Shown: positions 26,174 through 35,505 of the stretch, one piece after another
Numbering within the stretch: the first letter of the stretch is position 1
Layout of the letters: each line of letters begins with the position of its first letter
NCBI GenBank assembly: GCA_046484045.1
Contig: JAWOBZ010000080.1
Location: forward strand, 1-64,000
Source of the DNA: CAZHUM01 sp046484045
GTDB lineage: Archaea; Thermoplasmatota; Thermoplasmata; Halarchaeoplasmatales; Halarchaeoplasmataceae
Reading direction: 5' to 3'
Length of the DNA: 64,000 nucleotides
Position numbers and translations under genes: made by a program
Notes under the pieces: generated by a model
The model's database searches: none
Seen by the model: only the letters and a program-made list of their open reading frames with translations
What the model was told of the DNA's origin: nothing

Positions 26174-27346
26174 ATGAAGACACTCATATGTAAAAAGTGT
26201 ATGGAGGTCCACGTGGTTGATGATGACGGTGACTGCCCTTCATGCGGCAGTGGAGAGCATAGTACCTACGATTTCTCGAACAGCGAGGATAGACTCGAAA
26301 AAGAGACTGAAAGGGTGAAGAAGGAAAGAAAAGAGCTCGGACTGGACGGTTTGGTCGGCGGACTGGAAGCGGTGATAATAAACACGGAAAATTCGAGACA
26401 CGTTGCCGCCGTGGAGGAACTATTGAGTTTTACCGGTCTGAAACTTCATAATTCTTTCAGAAATCCAGGACTAGACACAGCGGTACTAAAACGAGAAGGT
26501 TCCGCGGATTTTTTGGTGAGAACTAGGAAGACCGGAAGTAACCCCTTCAAGGCATACAACAAAGGACCCAAATCCGATCACCTACCCAACACGAGATTGG
26601 AGACCTTCATTTTCAAAACAGAATATCTAGAAGAGTACTACGATATCCAAGCTGGACGGGGAGTTAATTTCATGACTGACGACATCATCGAAACTGACAA
26701 CTACTACTTTATCCAGACCATACCTTCTACATTCACCGGGAACTCTATGGGATTCATCGAATGGAAGGGGGAAAGAGGTAGTTACATGGATTCCAAAGAT
26801 GAGAGCGTAGATGTGGAAATGAACAAACCGGAGAAGGAGTATCTAAACAACGTCGGATACCTCGACCACGTGGCCACCAGGGTGAGAGCGAAGGACCGGG
26901 ACTCCGCCATCATCGAGTACATGGAACTTACGAACTACGATTTCGATTTCGCCATCTATGTCAAGGTTTTCAACTCGATAACCAACGTTGCCAGATTGAC
27001 CGATGAAAAATTCGCCATGGTGTTCACTTCCGGTATAGCCCCCTACGAAGACGAGGCATCGTCCGGACCGACCGAGAGGTACATCCACAATTACAACACT
27101 AGAGTCCATCACATGGCTTTTAAGACCGATCATATCGACGACACGTTCCAAGCGATAAAGGAAGACGGGATGGACTTCCTGATCGAGCTGGTGGGCTCTC
27201 CGGGCGAAGGGCTCAAACAAACATTCACTACGCAGTCACCGAATACATTATTAGTCAACGAGTACATCCATCGCTATGGTGATTTCGACGGTTTCTTCAC
27301 GAGGAGCAACGTTACAAAGCTTACCGAGGCCACCAAAAAACAATGA
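26174..27346 (+). CDS. Zinc-ribbon fused to 4-hydroxyphenylpyruvate-dioxygenase-like (VOC) protein
   Basis: 390 residues. The N-terminal zinc ribbon (C6, C9, C21, C24) and a charged helix (about 38-56) are followed by two vicinal-oxygen-chelate domains in the order seen in HPPD. The metal facial triad is conserved by position: H232 (GYLDHVATRV), H312/H313 (VHHMAFKT) and E363 (VNEYIHRYGDFDGFF). HPPD normally uses O2 to make homogentisate from 4-hydroxyphenylpyruvate. The surrounding genes look anaerobic (AOR, ferredoxin-dependent reductase), so a non-oxygenase or O2-scavenging role should be considered. It is followed 13 nt later by an SHMT-like gene. No other tyrosine-degradation gene is nearby. 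Confidence 0.7.
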   Translation: MKTLICKKCMEVHVVDDDGDCPSCGSGEHSTYDFSNSEDRLEKETERVKKERKELGLDGLVGGLEAVIINTENSRHVAAVEELLSFTGLKLHNSFRNPGLDTAVLKREGSADFLVRTRKTGSNPFKAYNKGPKSDHLPNTRLETFIFKTEYLEEYYDIQAGRGVNFMTDDIIETDNYYFIQTIPSTFTGNSMGFIEWKGERGSYMDSKDESVDVEMNKPEKEYLNNVGYLDHVATRVRAKDRDSAIIEYMELTNYDFDFAIYVKVFNSITNVARLTDEKFAMVFTSGIAPYEDEASSGPTERYIHNYNTRVHHMAFKTDHIDDTFQAIKEDGMDFLIELVGSPGEGLKQTFTTQSPNTLLVNEYIHRYGDFDGFFTRSNVTKLTEATKKQ

Positions 27347-27359
27347 CGAGGTTTTATAG

Positions 27360-28472
27360 ATGACAAATATGAAAAAAGGAATATCGGAATTAATCGGTAA
27401 ACACCAAGAGAAAAGAGAGAGCGGTATCAACCTGATCGCTTCGGAGAATCATCTCTCTGGACGGGTGAGGGAAGCACTTGCTAGTGATCTAGCCGGTAGG
27501 TACGAGTCCGATTACTACGGGGGTTCCGAGCATGCTGAAGAGATCATAAAGAGGACTAAGGAGTTAGCATGTGAGCTGTTCGGTGTAAAACACGCCCTGG
27601 TTAAACCGCTGTCTGGAAACGTGTGCGACCTGAACGTCATGTTCTCCTTCACGAATCCCGGTAACAAGGTAGCCATGCTGCCCTTCTCCGGTGGAGGTTA
27701 CCCTCTGGGGTTGGGTAAATTCAACAGGATAAAAGTCCCACTGCCTTACCACGATAACACTTATCAGATCGATGTGAAAAGGTCGGTGAAGATCTTTATG
27801 GAAGATGACATCCCACTGACCATCCTAGGATCGTCTTACATCCCGTTCCCCCATCCAGTGGAAGAGATAAGTAGTTATATCGATGAATATCAAGGGGGTA
27901 ATAAACTGGTCTTCGACGGTTCACACGTTCTGGGCCTCATAGCGACCGGTGTGTTCCAGGACCCGCTGGCCGAGGGGGCGAACGTTCTCATAGGCAGCAC
28001 GCACAAGACCTTCTACGGCCCCCAGGGCGGTGTCATACTCACTAACTCGGATGATCTCGCCGACAGGATGAGTCAATATCTGGAGATCGATCTGGAAACG
28101 GGCATCGGCCTGGTCGATAATCCACACGTCAATAGGATCGCAGCACTTGGCCTCGCTTTGGAGGAGATGATGGAGGACAAAGATTACGGCGCCAGGGTTG
28201 TGAAGAATTCAAAGGCTCTAGCGGGGGCACTTGATGAGCTAGGAGTTTCCATGAAATTCGCCGACAGGGGATACAGCGAATCCCACCAGATATTCATCGA
28301 CGAGGATTGGGATCTCACCGGTAAACTCTGCAGAGCGCTGGACGAGGAAGGTATCTTCATCGACAGAACCGGAAGGATAGGTACCGCAGAGGTCACCCAC
28401 CGTGGTATGAAAAAAGAGGATATGCTGGAGATAGCTCAACGGATATCGGAAGTTTATCACGACTTGAAATAA
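27360..28472 (+). CDS. Serine hydroxymethyltransferase-like PLP enzyme
   Basis: 370 residues, about 50 shorter than ordinary GlyA. The SHMT signatures are clear: NLIASEN near 24-30, YGGSEHAEE (about 53-61, replacing the usual YGGCE), FDGSHVLGLI, and the PLP lysine K216 in GSTHKTFYGPQGG. The C-terminal part is shortened. It may be a true glycine/serine hydroxymethyltransferase, or one of the archaeal SHMT-like aldolases that use other amino acids. It is coupled (13-nt gap) to the VOC dioxygenase-like gene, which would be odd for a housekeeping GlyA and hints at a shared pathway. Confidence 0.75.
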   Translation: MTNMKKGISELIGKHQEKRESGINLIASENHLSGRVREALASDLAGRYESDYYGGSEHAEEIIKRTKELACELFGVKHALVKPLSGNVCDLNVMFSFTNPGNKVAMLPFSGGGYPLGLGKFNRIKVPLPYHDNTYQIDVKRSVKIFMEDDIPLTILGSSYIPFPHPVEEISSYIDEYQGGNKLVFDGSHVLGLIATGVFQDPLAEGANVLIGSTHKTFYGPQGGVILTNSDDLADRMSQYLEIDLETGIGLVDNPHVNRIAALGLALEEMMEDKDYGARVVKNSKALAGALDELGVSMKFADRGYSESHQIFIDEDWDLTGKLCRALDEEGIFIDRTGRIGTAEVTHRGMKKEDMLEIAQRISEVYHDLK

Positions 28473-28490
28473 CTCGAAAAATTAAAAATG

Positions 28491-28500
28491 ATTTTATATA
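28491..28500 (+). promoter_or_regulatory. TATA box of glnA-type gene
   Basis: ATTTTATATA, about 36 nt before the ATG at 28531. The predicted transcript start is near 28522, giving a very short leader with GGTGTAG. Confidence 0.6.
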
Positions 28501-28530
28501 CGTAGTCACTCACAGGGGTAGGTGTAGTTC

Positions 28531-29805
28531 ATGGCAGAGAAAATAGATATACCGGACGATGTAGACTCCATAGCACTCAAATTTTTAGACTTGAACGGCA
28601 TGGCGAGAGAGATAAGGATACCACCAGACATGATAGAAGTTGCGTTGGAAGACGGCATAAGTTACGATTCATCCAATGTGGGTTTCACCGACGTTTCACA
28701 GAGCGACATGGTGGCGATACCGGACCCGGATACGTACAAGATCATGAATTACGAGAACGAAAAGCTGGCCGTCTTTTTGTGTAAGATGTACTGGCCGGAC
28801 GGCTCTGATTTCGAAGGCGACCCCAGATATCTATTGGATACGACCATCAAGGGACTCCGAGAGGAAGGGATCTCAGTGCGTGTCAAGCCCGAGTACGAGT
28901 TCCATCTGCTCAAGGAGGGCTCTTACGAACCAATCGACGCCGGGCGGTACATCGACGGTAGAACCGGATACACCGGCATCATCGGAAAGCTGGCCAAAGT
29001 CATGAAAGAGTACGGGATCAGGGTCGAGAAGATACACCACGAAGTCGGTAAGGGACAGTACGAGATCGAACCGCTTCCATACGATGATCCAGTGAAAGCT
29101 GCCGACGAGTTCGTATTCATCAAGGAGATAGTAAAAAAGGAGGCCCGTGAGAACGGTGCCCACGCTACTTTTATGCCTAAACCGGTGGTGGGGGATGCTG
29201 GAAATGGGCTGCACATTCACATATCCCTCCTGAAGGACGGAGAGTACATGTTCTCTCCCAGCGAGCTCAATGAAAAGGCCAAGGGGTTCGTCGGAGGGCT
29301 GCTTCACCACGCAAAGGCGTTATCCGGCGTGTGCTGCCCGACCATCAATTCATACAAGAGGCTCGTACCTGGATTTGAAGCACCCGTCTACATCTCATGG
29401 GGTGGTGAGAACAGGAGCGTTCTGGTCAGGATCCCCGCCTACGGTAACGAGGAGGAGAAAAGAGGACGCGTCGAGTACCGAGCCAGCGACGCCTCCGCAA
29501 ACATCTATCTGCTGTTGAACTCTCTGATAACCGCCGGTATAGACGGCATGAAAAGAGGGCTCGATCCGGGAGATGAAGTGAGGGAGAATCTTTACGATCT
29601 GAAGGAGAGGGAGATCCATGATATGGGTATCGACGTACTGCCGAACAATCTTAACGAAGCGCTCAATCACCTAGAGAGCGACGAAGTTATAGCTAGATCT
29701 CTGGGAGAATCACTGCCTTTCTACCTGAATCTGAAGCGGGAAGAGATACTGGAGTTCTCCAGGGACGTCACGGATTGGGAGATGGAAAGGTATATAGATT
29801 ATTGA
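28531..29805 (+). CDS. glnA: Glutamine synthetase family protein
   Basis: 424 residues, GS type I. The beta-grasp N-terminus (about 10-95) is followed by the catalytic domain: KPEYEFHL (metal Glu), GKGQYEIEP, NGLHIHISL (His and Gly of the ATP site), VPGFEAPVYISWGGENRSVLVRIP (NRSA-like loop with Arg residues) and RVEYRASD (RxExR-like). The length fits the short archaeal GS. There is no adenylylation-loop Tyr. It condenses glutamate and ammonia, or may be a related gamma-glutamyl ligase (GlnA-like on amines). Its own promoter is visible. It is followed by a glutaredoxin gene. Confidence 0.85.
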   Translation: MAEKIDIPDDVDSIALKFLDLNGMAREIRIPPDMIEVALEDGISYDSSNVGFTDVSQSDMVAIPDPDTYKIMNYENEKLAVFLCKMYWPDGSDFEGDPRYLLDTTIKGLREEGISVRVKPEYEFHLLKEGSYEPIDAGRYIDGRTGYTGIIGKLAKVMKEYGIRVEKIHHEVGKGQYEIEPLPYDDPVKAADEFVFIKEIVKKEARENGAHATFMPKPVVGDAGNGLHIHISLLKDGEYMFSPSELNEKAKGFVGGLLHHAKALSGVCCPTINSYKRLVPGFEAPVYISWGGENRSVLVRIPAYGNEEEKRGRVEYRASDASANIYLLLNSLITAGIDGMKRGLDPGDEVRENLYDLKEREIHDMGIDVLPNNLNEALNHLESDEVIARSLGESLPFYLNLKREEILEFSRDVTDWEMERYIDY

Positions 29806-29831
29806 TATCATCACAAAATGGAGGTATACAG

Positions 29832-30134
29832 ATGGAAGAAGCGATCAAGGAAGTAGAAGGAGAGAAGGACGAACACGAAGTCGTGGCTTACACACTTAGT
29901 ACTTGTGGATGGTGCAAGAAAACCAAGAAATTGCTCAAGGAATTGGGCGTAAAACACAAGTGTATAGACATAGACCTTCTATGGGGCAACGAAGGTAAGA
30001 AGATAAGGGAAGAGCTGGCTGAATACAACCCGAAGATGTCCGCACCCACGGTTGTGATCGATGAGGGAGAAGAAGTGATCATAGGATTCGATGAAGAGAA
30101 GATAAGGGAGGTTTTAGAAGATGACGAGGAGTAA
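29832..30134 (+). CDS. Glutaredoxin-like thiol-disulfide protein
   Basis: 100 residues, with the start set at the ATG at 29832 by a perfect GGAGGT Shine-Dalgarno at 29819-29824; upstream extension would overlap glnA. Thioredoxin fold with a CGWC redox motif (25-28; TLSTCGWCKK), cis-Pro in MSAPTVV (about 69-75) and GFDEEKI at the end. It probably receives electrons from the FTR-like protein encoded by the next gene, whose start overlaps this reading frame by 14 nt. It replaces glutathione-dependent glutaredoxin reduction in an organism that presumably lacks glutathione. Confidence 0.85.
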   Translation: MEEAIKEVEGEKDEHEVVAYTLSTCGWCKKTKKLLKELGVKHKCIDIDLLWGNEGKKIREELAEYNPKMSAPTVVIDEGEEVIIGFDEEKIREVLEDDEE

Positions 30135-30657
30135 AGAAGAGATGTTGGAGTACGTAAAAAAGGATGCAGAAGAGAACGGATACTATGTATGCCCGGACGA
30201 GGACCTGCTGGATGACCTTATCGAAGGGCTCGTAGAGAACGAAGAGAGGTACGGCTACGCTTCCTGCCCGTGCAGACCAGGGAGCGGTGTGAAAGTCTAT
30301 GACAGCGATATCGTCTGTCCGTGTGAGTACCGGGATGCCGACGTAGAAGAGTACGGTATGTGCTACTGCGGTTTGTTCGTCTCCAAGGAAGTGAGCGAAG
30401 ACCCGTCCAAGATGGGTTCTATACCGGAGAGAAGACCGGACGAGATAATAGATGCCGCTATGGGGGCTAGGGAGAAGAAGAAAGGGGGTGAACTAGATGA
30501 AATGGGTTTGAAGGGAGAGTCAGCCAAAAAGGATGAGAATGTAAAGGTCTGGAGGTGTACCGTGTGCGGTTACCTCGCTGCAAGAGAGGGACCACCGCCG
30601 GTATGCCCTATATGCAAAGCTAAAGCGGAGAGATTTGAAGAGTTCGACGTCGGTTAG
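30121..30657 (+). CDS. Ferredoxin:thioredoxin reductase catalytic chain fused to rubredoxin-like domain
   Basis: 178 residues. The N-terminal FTR catalytic domain carries the cysteine triplets C49-P-C51, C66-P-C68 and C81-Y-C83, plus C24, the set that binds a [4Fe-4S] cluster and the active disulfide. A linker (about 100-138) leads to a rubredoxin-type domain (CTVCGY and CPICKA, residues about 144-163). FTR passes electrons from ferredoxin to thioredoxin or glutaredoxin. The 14-nt overlap with the glutaredoxin gene implies coupled translation and a dedicated pair. A fused rubredoxin would supply a built-in electron entry. A similar fusion occurs in some methanogen ferredoxin-disulfide reductases. 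Confidence 0.88.
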   Translation: MTRSKEEMLEYVKKDAEENGYYVCPDEDLLDDLIEGLVENEERYGYASCPCRPGSGVKVYDSDIVCPCEYRDADVEEYGMCYCGLFVSKEVSEDPSKMGSIPERRPDEIIDAAMGAREKKKGGELDEMGLKGESAKKDENVKVWRCTVCGYLAAREGPPPVCPICKAKAERFEEFDVG

Positions 30658-30716
30658 TTTAAAAAAATTAGTAAAAAAGGAAAGGGGTTTTCAGAATTTT
30701 AATAGGTTCAGCGAGT

Positions 30717-31898
30717 TTATATCAGATCCAATTCTTTACCGAGTTTCTCGTAGACTCTCAGGATCGTGTTGATGTCGTCCTTGGACATACCCGCGTTGAT
30801 CTGGTTCCTGATCCGTGCCTTTCCTTTGGCTACCATGGGGAACACGATCGCTAGACCGAATATACCTTCTTCGTAGAGTCTATCTGCGAGCTTCTGAGCC
30901 TTCCTACTGTCACCGACCATCGCCGGTACGATGGGGGTCTCGCTGTAGCCCGTGTCGAATCCCATGCTCTCCATCTCTTTCTTAAAGTAGTTGGTCAGGT
31001 CCCATAATTTCTTCACTCTTTCAGGCTCGTTCTCCACTATCTCCAGAGCCGCTATGTCCGCTGCTGCAACGTGAGGCGGGAACGCAGCGCTCAAGAGCCA
31101 ACTACGTGATGTATTGTAAGCGTACTTTACAAGATATTCCGTGCCAGCCAGCATACCTCCAAAGCCTCCGAATGCCTTGGAGAACGTTCCCATCTGGAAG
31201 TCGATCTTATCCTCTATGTCGAATTCCTTGGCGATACCGTGGCCGCCTCCCAGGACTCCTTCTCCGTGTGCATCGTCAACGTATGTCATGGCACCGTACT
31301 CGTCCGCTAGCTTCTGGATCTCTCCCATCTTGGCGATGTCGCCGTCCATGCTGAAAACGCCGTCGGTTATGACTATTCCTCTTCGATATCCTTCATCTTC
31401 CGCTTCTTTCAGGCACTTCTCTAGTTCACCCATATCCGAGTGGCCGTAGATCATCTTGTCTGCTTTTGACAGCCGAACGCCGTCTATGATACTGCCGTGA
31501 TTGAGCTCGTCGGAAATCAATACGTCCTCTTTACCAACAAGCTGTGGTATAAGGCCCGCGTTCACTGCGAATCCGGTTTGGTATGTCATCCCGGCTTCGG
31601 TGTTCTTGAAATCTGCGATCTTGTCCCAGAGTTCCTCGTGGATATCCATCGTTCCCGCGATGGACCAATCCGACCCTGCACCAGCGCCGTACTTTTTTAC
31701 CGCTTCGATAGCGGCTTCTTTCAGTTTCGGATGGTTAGCCAAGTCCAGGTAGTTGTTTGACGCCAGCATGATACACTCTTTACCGTCAACAGTCACGTGA
31801 GGTTTGGACGGACCGTTTAAGTCTCTTATCTTCCATGTCAGTCCTTCCTCTTTCATCCTGTGGTATTCCCTTTCTAGAAATTCCGTTTTCTCTTTCAT
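30717..31898 (-). CDS. kbl: 2-amino-3-ketobutyrate CoA ligase-like PLP enzyme
   Basis: 393 residues, alpha-oxoamine synthase family (fold type I). Key segments: LASNNYLDLANHP near 46-58, AGSDWSIAGTMDIHEELWDKI, VDDAHGEGVLG and the PLP lysine in GTFSKAFGGFGG (about K240). Kbl cleaves 2-amino-3-ketobutyrate (from threonine dehydrogenase) to glycine and acetyl-CoA. The close relatives BioF and ALA synthase use the same fold, but neither a biotin nor a haem gene is near. No tdh is present in the window. Glycine from this step could feed the SHMT-like enzyme upstream. Confidence 0.85.
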   Translation of the reverse strand: MKEKTEFLEREYHRMKEEGLTWKIRDLNGPSKPHVTVDGKECIMLASNNYLDLANHPKLKEAAIEAVKKYGAGAGSDWSIAGTMDIHEELWDKIADFKNTEAGMTYQTGFAVNAGLIPQLVGKEDVLISDELNHGSIIDGVRLSKADKMIYGHSDMGELEKCLKEAEDEGYRRGIVITDGVFSMDGDIAKMGEIQKLADEYGAMTYVDDAHGEGVLGGGHGIAKEFDIEDKIDFQMGTFSKAFGGFGGMLAGTEYLVKYAYNTSRSWLLSAAFPPHVAAADIAALEIVENEPERVKKLWDLTNYFKKEMESMGFDTGYSETPIVPAMVGDSRKAQKLADRLYEEGIFGLAIVFPMVAKGKARIRNQINAGMSKDDINTILRVYEKLGKELDLI

Positions 31899-31996
31899 CT
31901 TATCTTCTCCGTGGATCGTATTATTCGTATTATTTTTATCTCCCCTTGTAGGGATTTGTAACGTTAGTAGAAAAATACTTCGTACTTAATTCTTTC

Positions 31997-33538
31997 TCAC
32001 GAATCGTTTTTTTCTCCCCATCCCCCTCCACCTGGTGTTTTTATGATCAGGGCGTCTCCAGCCTTAACATCCCTGCTAACCCGGCTTCCCAATAGGATCT
32101 TTTCACCGCTTGAGAGTAAAATGTTCTCTCCTCGTTTACCGTTCCCTCCACCTTTCATCCCTTTGGGTTCGTGCTCCCTCCTCTCGGATTGTATGGATAG
32201 ATGGCAGTCTTCCAAGAACTCTATCTCTTTGACTATACCATCTCCTCCTTTGTATCTCCCGGCTCCGCCGGAACCCTTCCTAAGTCTGTACTGTTTTACC
32301 CTGAGAGGATACTCGTTCTCCACGGATTCGATAGGCGTGTTCTGGGTGTTGGTCATGTGCACGTGGACACCGTCTTCCCCACCTCCCCTCCAATAAGCTC
32401 CGGCTCCGCCACCGATGGTCTCGTAGAAGGTGAAATTATCGTTTCCGATGGTGACGTTGTTCATGGTGCCTTGGGATTCTGCGGGTATCGTATCTGGAAG
32501 TACTTGTCGCAGGCATTTTAGAATGAGTTCGACGACTCTCTGCGACGTCTCCACGTTTCCGGAAGATACGGCGGCAGGCGGCTCTGGATTGAGTACGGTC
32601 CCCTTGGGAATATCGATGCTTATCGGTTCGTAACATCCGGCGGTTATAGGGATATCATCCGGTATCAAGCACCTCAGTACATAGTAAACGGCGGAGTGGG
32701 TGACCGGCGCGGGGGCATTGATGTTACCCTGGACCTGTGGGTGTGTTCCTTGAAAATCAAATCTCATCGCGTCCCCCTCCTTTTTCATACTCAGGTGGAG
32801 TTCGACCGGTTCCTTCCACTCCATGACATCCATCTCTTTTACATCGAAGTCCTGCATCCCTTTGATGGCCTCCCTTGTTCTTTTTTCAGAATACCGGATA
32901 ACATCATCTACAAACTCACCATAAGAATCCAGACCGAAACGCCGTACGGCTTTGGTGAACTCACTAGCTCCGAGTTCGTTTGCACCCATCTGTGCTCTCA
33001 GATCACCTATCCTCTCGCTGCTGCACCTTAGGTTCCTGAACATCTCCATAACATCTTCAACTATCTCTCCCTTGTCCATGATGTGCATGGGCGGGATCAC
33101 AATACCTTCATCCTGGAGGGTCTTGCTGTCGCCGGGCATGGATCCAGGTGTTTTCCCTCCTATGTCCGAGTGGTGTGCCCTATTGACAACGTATCCCAAA
33201 AAATCTTCACCGGACCAGACCGGTTTTATTATTGTGATATCGGGAAGGTGGGTACCCCCCTTGTACGGATCATTGAGTATTATCTGATCCCCCCGGGAAA
33301 GCTCACACCTTTCTACGGCGGCATCCAGGGCGTTGGGCATGGCTCCGAGATGCACGGGGATGTGTTCGGCTTGAGCTAACAGTTTCGCATCAGCCGAGAA
33401 CAGAGCGCATGATTCATCCTTTCTTTCCTTTATATTCGGGGAGTAAGAACTCCTCTGGAGTGCCGCACCCATCTGTTCCGGGATGGAGACGAAAGCGTTC
33501 TTCATGACCTCGAGTTGTGTGGGAGATAATTCGCTCAT
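31997..33538 (-). CDS. hyuB: Hydantoinase B/oxoprolinase family protein
   Basis: 513 residues, HyuB family. The N-terminal SPTQLEVMKNAFVSIPEQMG, the internal NDPYKGGTHLPDITIIKPVW (substrate/metal loop) and the C-terminal Gly-rich GGGGWG match the family. With HyuA it hydrolyses hydantoins, N-methylhydantoin or 5-oxoproline in an ATP-dependent manner. Its start codon overlaps the hyuA stop by 4 nt, so the two form a translationally coupled pair. The substrate is not identifiable; a role in opening cyclic amino-acid derivatives fits the amino-acid-degrading gene set. Confidence 0.92.
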   Translation of the reverse strand: MSELSPTQLEVMKNAFVSIPEQMGAALQRSSYSPNIKERKDESCALFSADAKLLAQAEHIPVHLGAMPNALDAAVERCELSRGDQIILNDPYKGGTHLPDITIIKPVWSGEDFLGYVVNRAHHSDIGGKTPGSMPGDSKTLQDEGIVIPPMHIMDKGEIVEDVMEMFRNLRCSSERIGDLRAQMGANELGASEFTKAVRRFGLDSYGEFVDDVIRYSEKRTREAIKGMQDFDVKEMDVMEWKEPVELHLSMKKEGDAMRFDFQGTHPQVQGNINAPAPVTHSAVYYVLRCLIPDDIPITAGCYEPISIDIPKGTVLNPEPPAAVSSGNVETSQRVVELILKCLRQVLPDTIPAESQGTMNNVTIGNDNFTFYETIGGGAGAYWRGGGEDGVHVHMTNTQNTPIESVENEYPLRVKQYRLRKGSGGAGRYKGGDGIVKEIEFLEDCHLSIQSERREHEPKGMKGGGNGKRGENILLSSGEKILLGSRVSRDVKAGDALIIKTPGGGGWGEKNDS

Positions 33539-35448
33539 GTATCCCCCTCCTTTTCCATGTACAACAGACCGTCCTTATCGACTCGCCATCTCCAACTGGG
33601 CGGGACCAATATAGTGGAATTAGAGTCCTCTATGACCGCAGGCCCTATGCCATTATCGTCGCCCTGCAGTCCCTTTCTATAATAGACTCTTGTCTTCATT
33701 CTACCCTCTGTGAACAGACATCTCCTGTCTGCAGGGTGCTCGACATCTTCGTATCCATGCGGTAGGATTTCTATACCGGTTTGCTTTTTCGACCTAACGT
33801 GAACCTTAACGACCTCTATTATCTCTCCTTCCTTGGAAAAACCGTACATATCCATGTGTTTCTTATGAAATCTGGACTCGATGTCCGAGATATCGCCTGT
33901 ATATGTGAGATTGAGATGATAGCTCTGCCCTTTGTACCTGAGTCCCAGGATAATCTCTTCTTCCCAGCCCTCGTAGTGCGGTGCGATATCTTGGATGACT
34001 TCTTCTATCTCACTCTTGTTCGTCAACCTGGTGAAGTAAGTCCTGGTTTCATCCCTCACAAGATCTCCGGTCATCATACCGAAGGCGGAGAAAACACCGG
34101 GCAGGGGTGGGATTATCACCTGCGTGATGCCTAACTCATCGGCTAGACTTGCAGCGTGCAGAGGACCCGCTCCTCCGAAAGCTAATATGCTGAACTTTTC
34201 AGGGTCTAGACCCTTTTCGACCGTTATCTTCTTCATGGTCCTGCTCATGGTGGAGTTGGCTATGCGGTATATTCCGGTGATGGTTTCGTCCGCTGTCATG
34301 TCGAGGGCATCGGCCAGCTCTTCCAATTTCTCTTGCGCTTTGTTTATGTTCAGTTCCATCTTTCCCCCCACGAAGTAATCTGGATCTATGTAACCGGCGC
34401 ACAACAGGGCATCGGTGACGGTCGGCTGCAGTCCTCCCTTCCCATAGCACACGGGTCCGGGGTCCGCGCCGGCACTCTGTGGACCGACCCTGAGTGCTCC
34501 GCCGGAATCTTTCCTAGCTATACTGCCGCCTCCGGCTCCGACGGTTACGATATCGGCCATCTCGGATTGTACGGGAAACGCACCTATAGTACCCTGGTCT
34601 TTCCATGATATCTCACCGTTGACGATAGAGCACATATCGGCGCTTGTCCCTCCCATATCGAACGTGACGATGTTTTTTATACCGGTGCATTCTGCGATGA
34701 ATCGGCCTCCCGCCGCACCACCAGCGGGTCCGGATAGGAACGTATCCACGGGCTCAACTTTACTTGCAGTGTCTAGACCTCCGTTGGACTTCATTATCAA
34801 AGGTGTTTTGGGCAGTGAGCTGCTCAGTTCATCGAAGTAGTGCTTGACGATGGGTTTTAGATAGGCATCTATCAGCGTGGTCATCCCTCTTTCGTACTCT
34901 CTGTACTCTCCCGTCACTTCACAGGAGAGTGAATGTGGAACGCCGTACTTTTCCAGGATATCGCCTATCTTCTCTTCGTGCAATGGATTTTTGTACGAGT
35001 GAAGTAGGCATACCGCAGCGCACACCCCTTTTTGTTTCAGTGAACGGGCTAGATCGGTTATCTCGTTTTCATCTATCTTTTCGATAACCTCTCCATGGGG
35101 ATCTGTCCTTCCAGATACCCCATGACAGTCTCCCTGTTCCAGAGGAGGCTTCTTTTTGGAAACGTGCAGATCATACAGATCCGGCCTCGTCTGGCGGCCT
35201 ATGAACAGTATGTCTTCGAAACCACGGTTGGTGATAAAGGCGGTTTTTACCCCTTTACCCTCTAATAACGCATTTGTAGCCACGGTGGTTCCGTGAAATA
35301 TGTCCCCCGTTATTTTTCTTCCATTTATACCGTTTACAACGGATATGGAGGGGTTTTCCGGTGTGGAAGGAACCTTGTAGTAGGAAATATCCTCTTCGAT
35401 CATAATGAAATCGGTGAAGGTTCCGCCAACGTCGACAGACAATACCAT
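33535..35448 (-). CDS. hyuA: Hydantoinase A/oxoprolinase family protein
   Basis: 637 residues, ASKHA-fold ATPase subunit. The phosphate-1 loop is DVGGTFTDF (about 6-14), phosphate-2 is FDMGGTSADMC, and the later GGAGPLHAA motif is typical of HyuA. The protein activates the substrate with ATP while HyuB supplies the rest of the site. A TATA-like TTTTATATC near 35467-35475 on the minus strand, about 25 nt before the ATG, implies a leaderless mRNA for the hyuAB operon. Confidence 0.92.
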   Translation of the reverse strand: MVLSVDVGGTFTDFIMIEEDISYYKVPSTPENPSISVVNGINGRKITGDIFHGTTVATNALLEGKGVKTAFITNRGFEDILFIGRQTRPDLYDLHVSKKKPPLEQGDCHGVSGRTDPHGEVIEKIDENEITDLARSLKQKGVCAAVCLLHSYKNPLHEEKIGDILEKYGVPHSLSCEVTGEYREYERGMTTLIDAYLKPIVKHYFDELSSSLPKTPLIMKSNGGLDTASKVEPVDTFLSGPAGGAAGGRFIAECTGIKNIVTFDMGGTSADMCSIVNGEISWKDQGTIGAFPVQSEMADIVTVGAGGGSIARKDSGGALRVGPQSAGADPGPVCYGKGGLQPTVTDALLCAGYIDPDYFVGGKMELNINKAQEKLEELADALDMTADETITGIYRIANSTMSRTMKKITVEKGLDPEKFSILAFGGAGPLHAASLADELGITQVIIPPLPGVFSAFGMMTGDLVRDETRTYFTRLTNKSEIEEVIQDIAPHYEGWEEEIILGLRYKGQSYHLNLTYTGDISDIESRFHKKHMDMYGFSKEGEIIEVVKVHVRSKKQTGIEILPHGYEDVEHPADRRCLFTEGRMKTRVYYRKGLQGDDNGIGPAVIEDSNSTILVPPSWRWRVDKDGLLYMEKEGDT

Positions 35449-35505
35449 GTTTTGGTATCCGAGCTAGATATAAAATAGTTGTTGATTTCTCGATGATAAC
35501 ACCAG

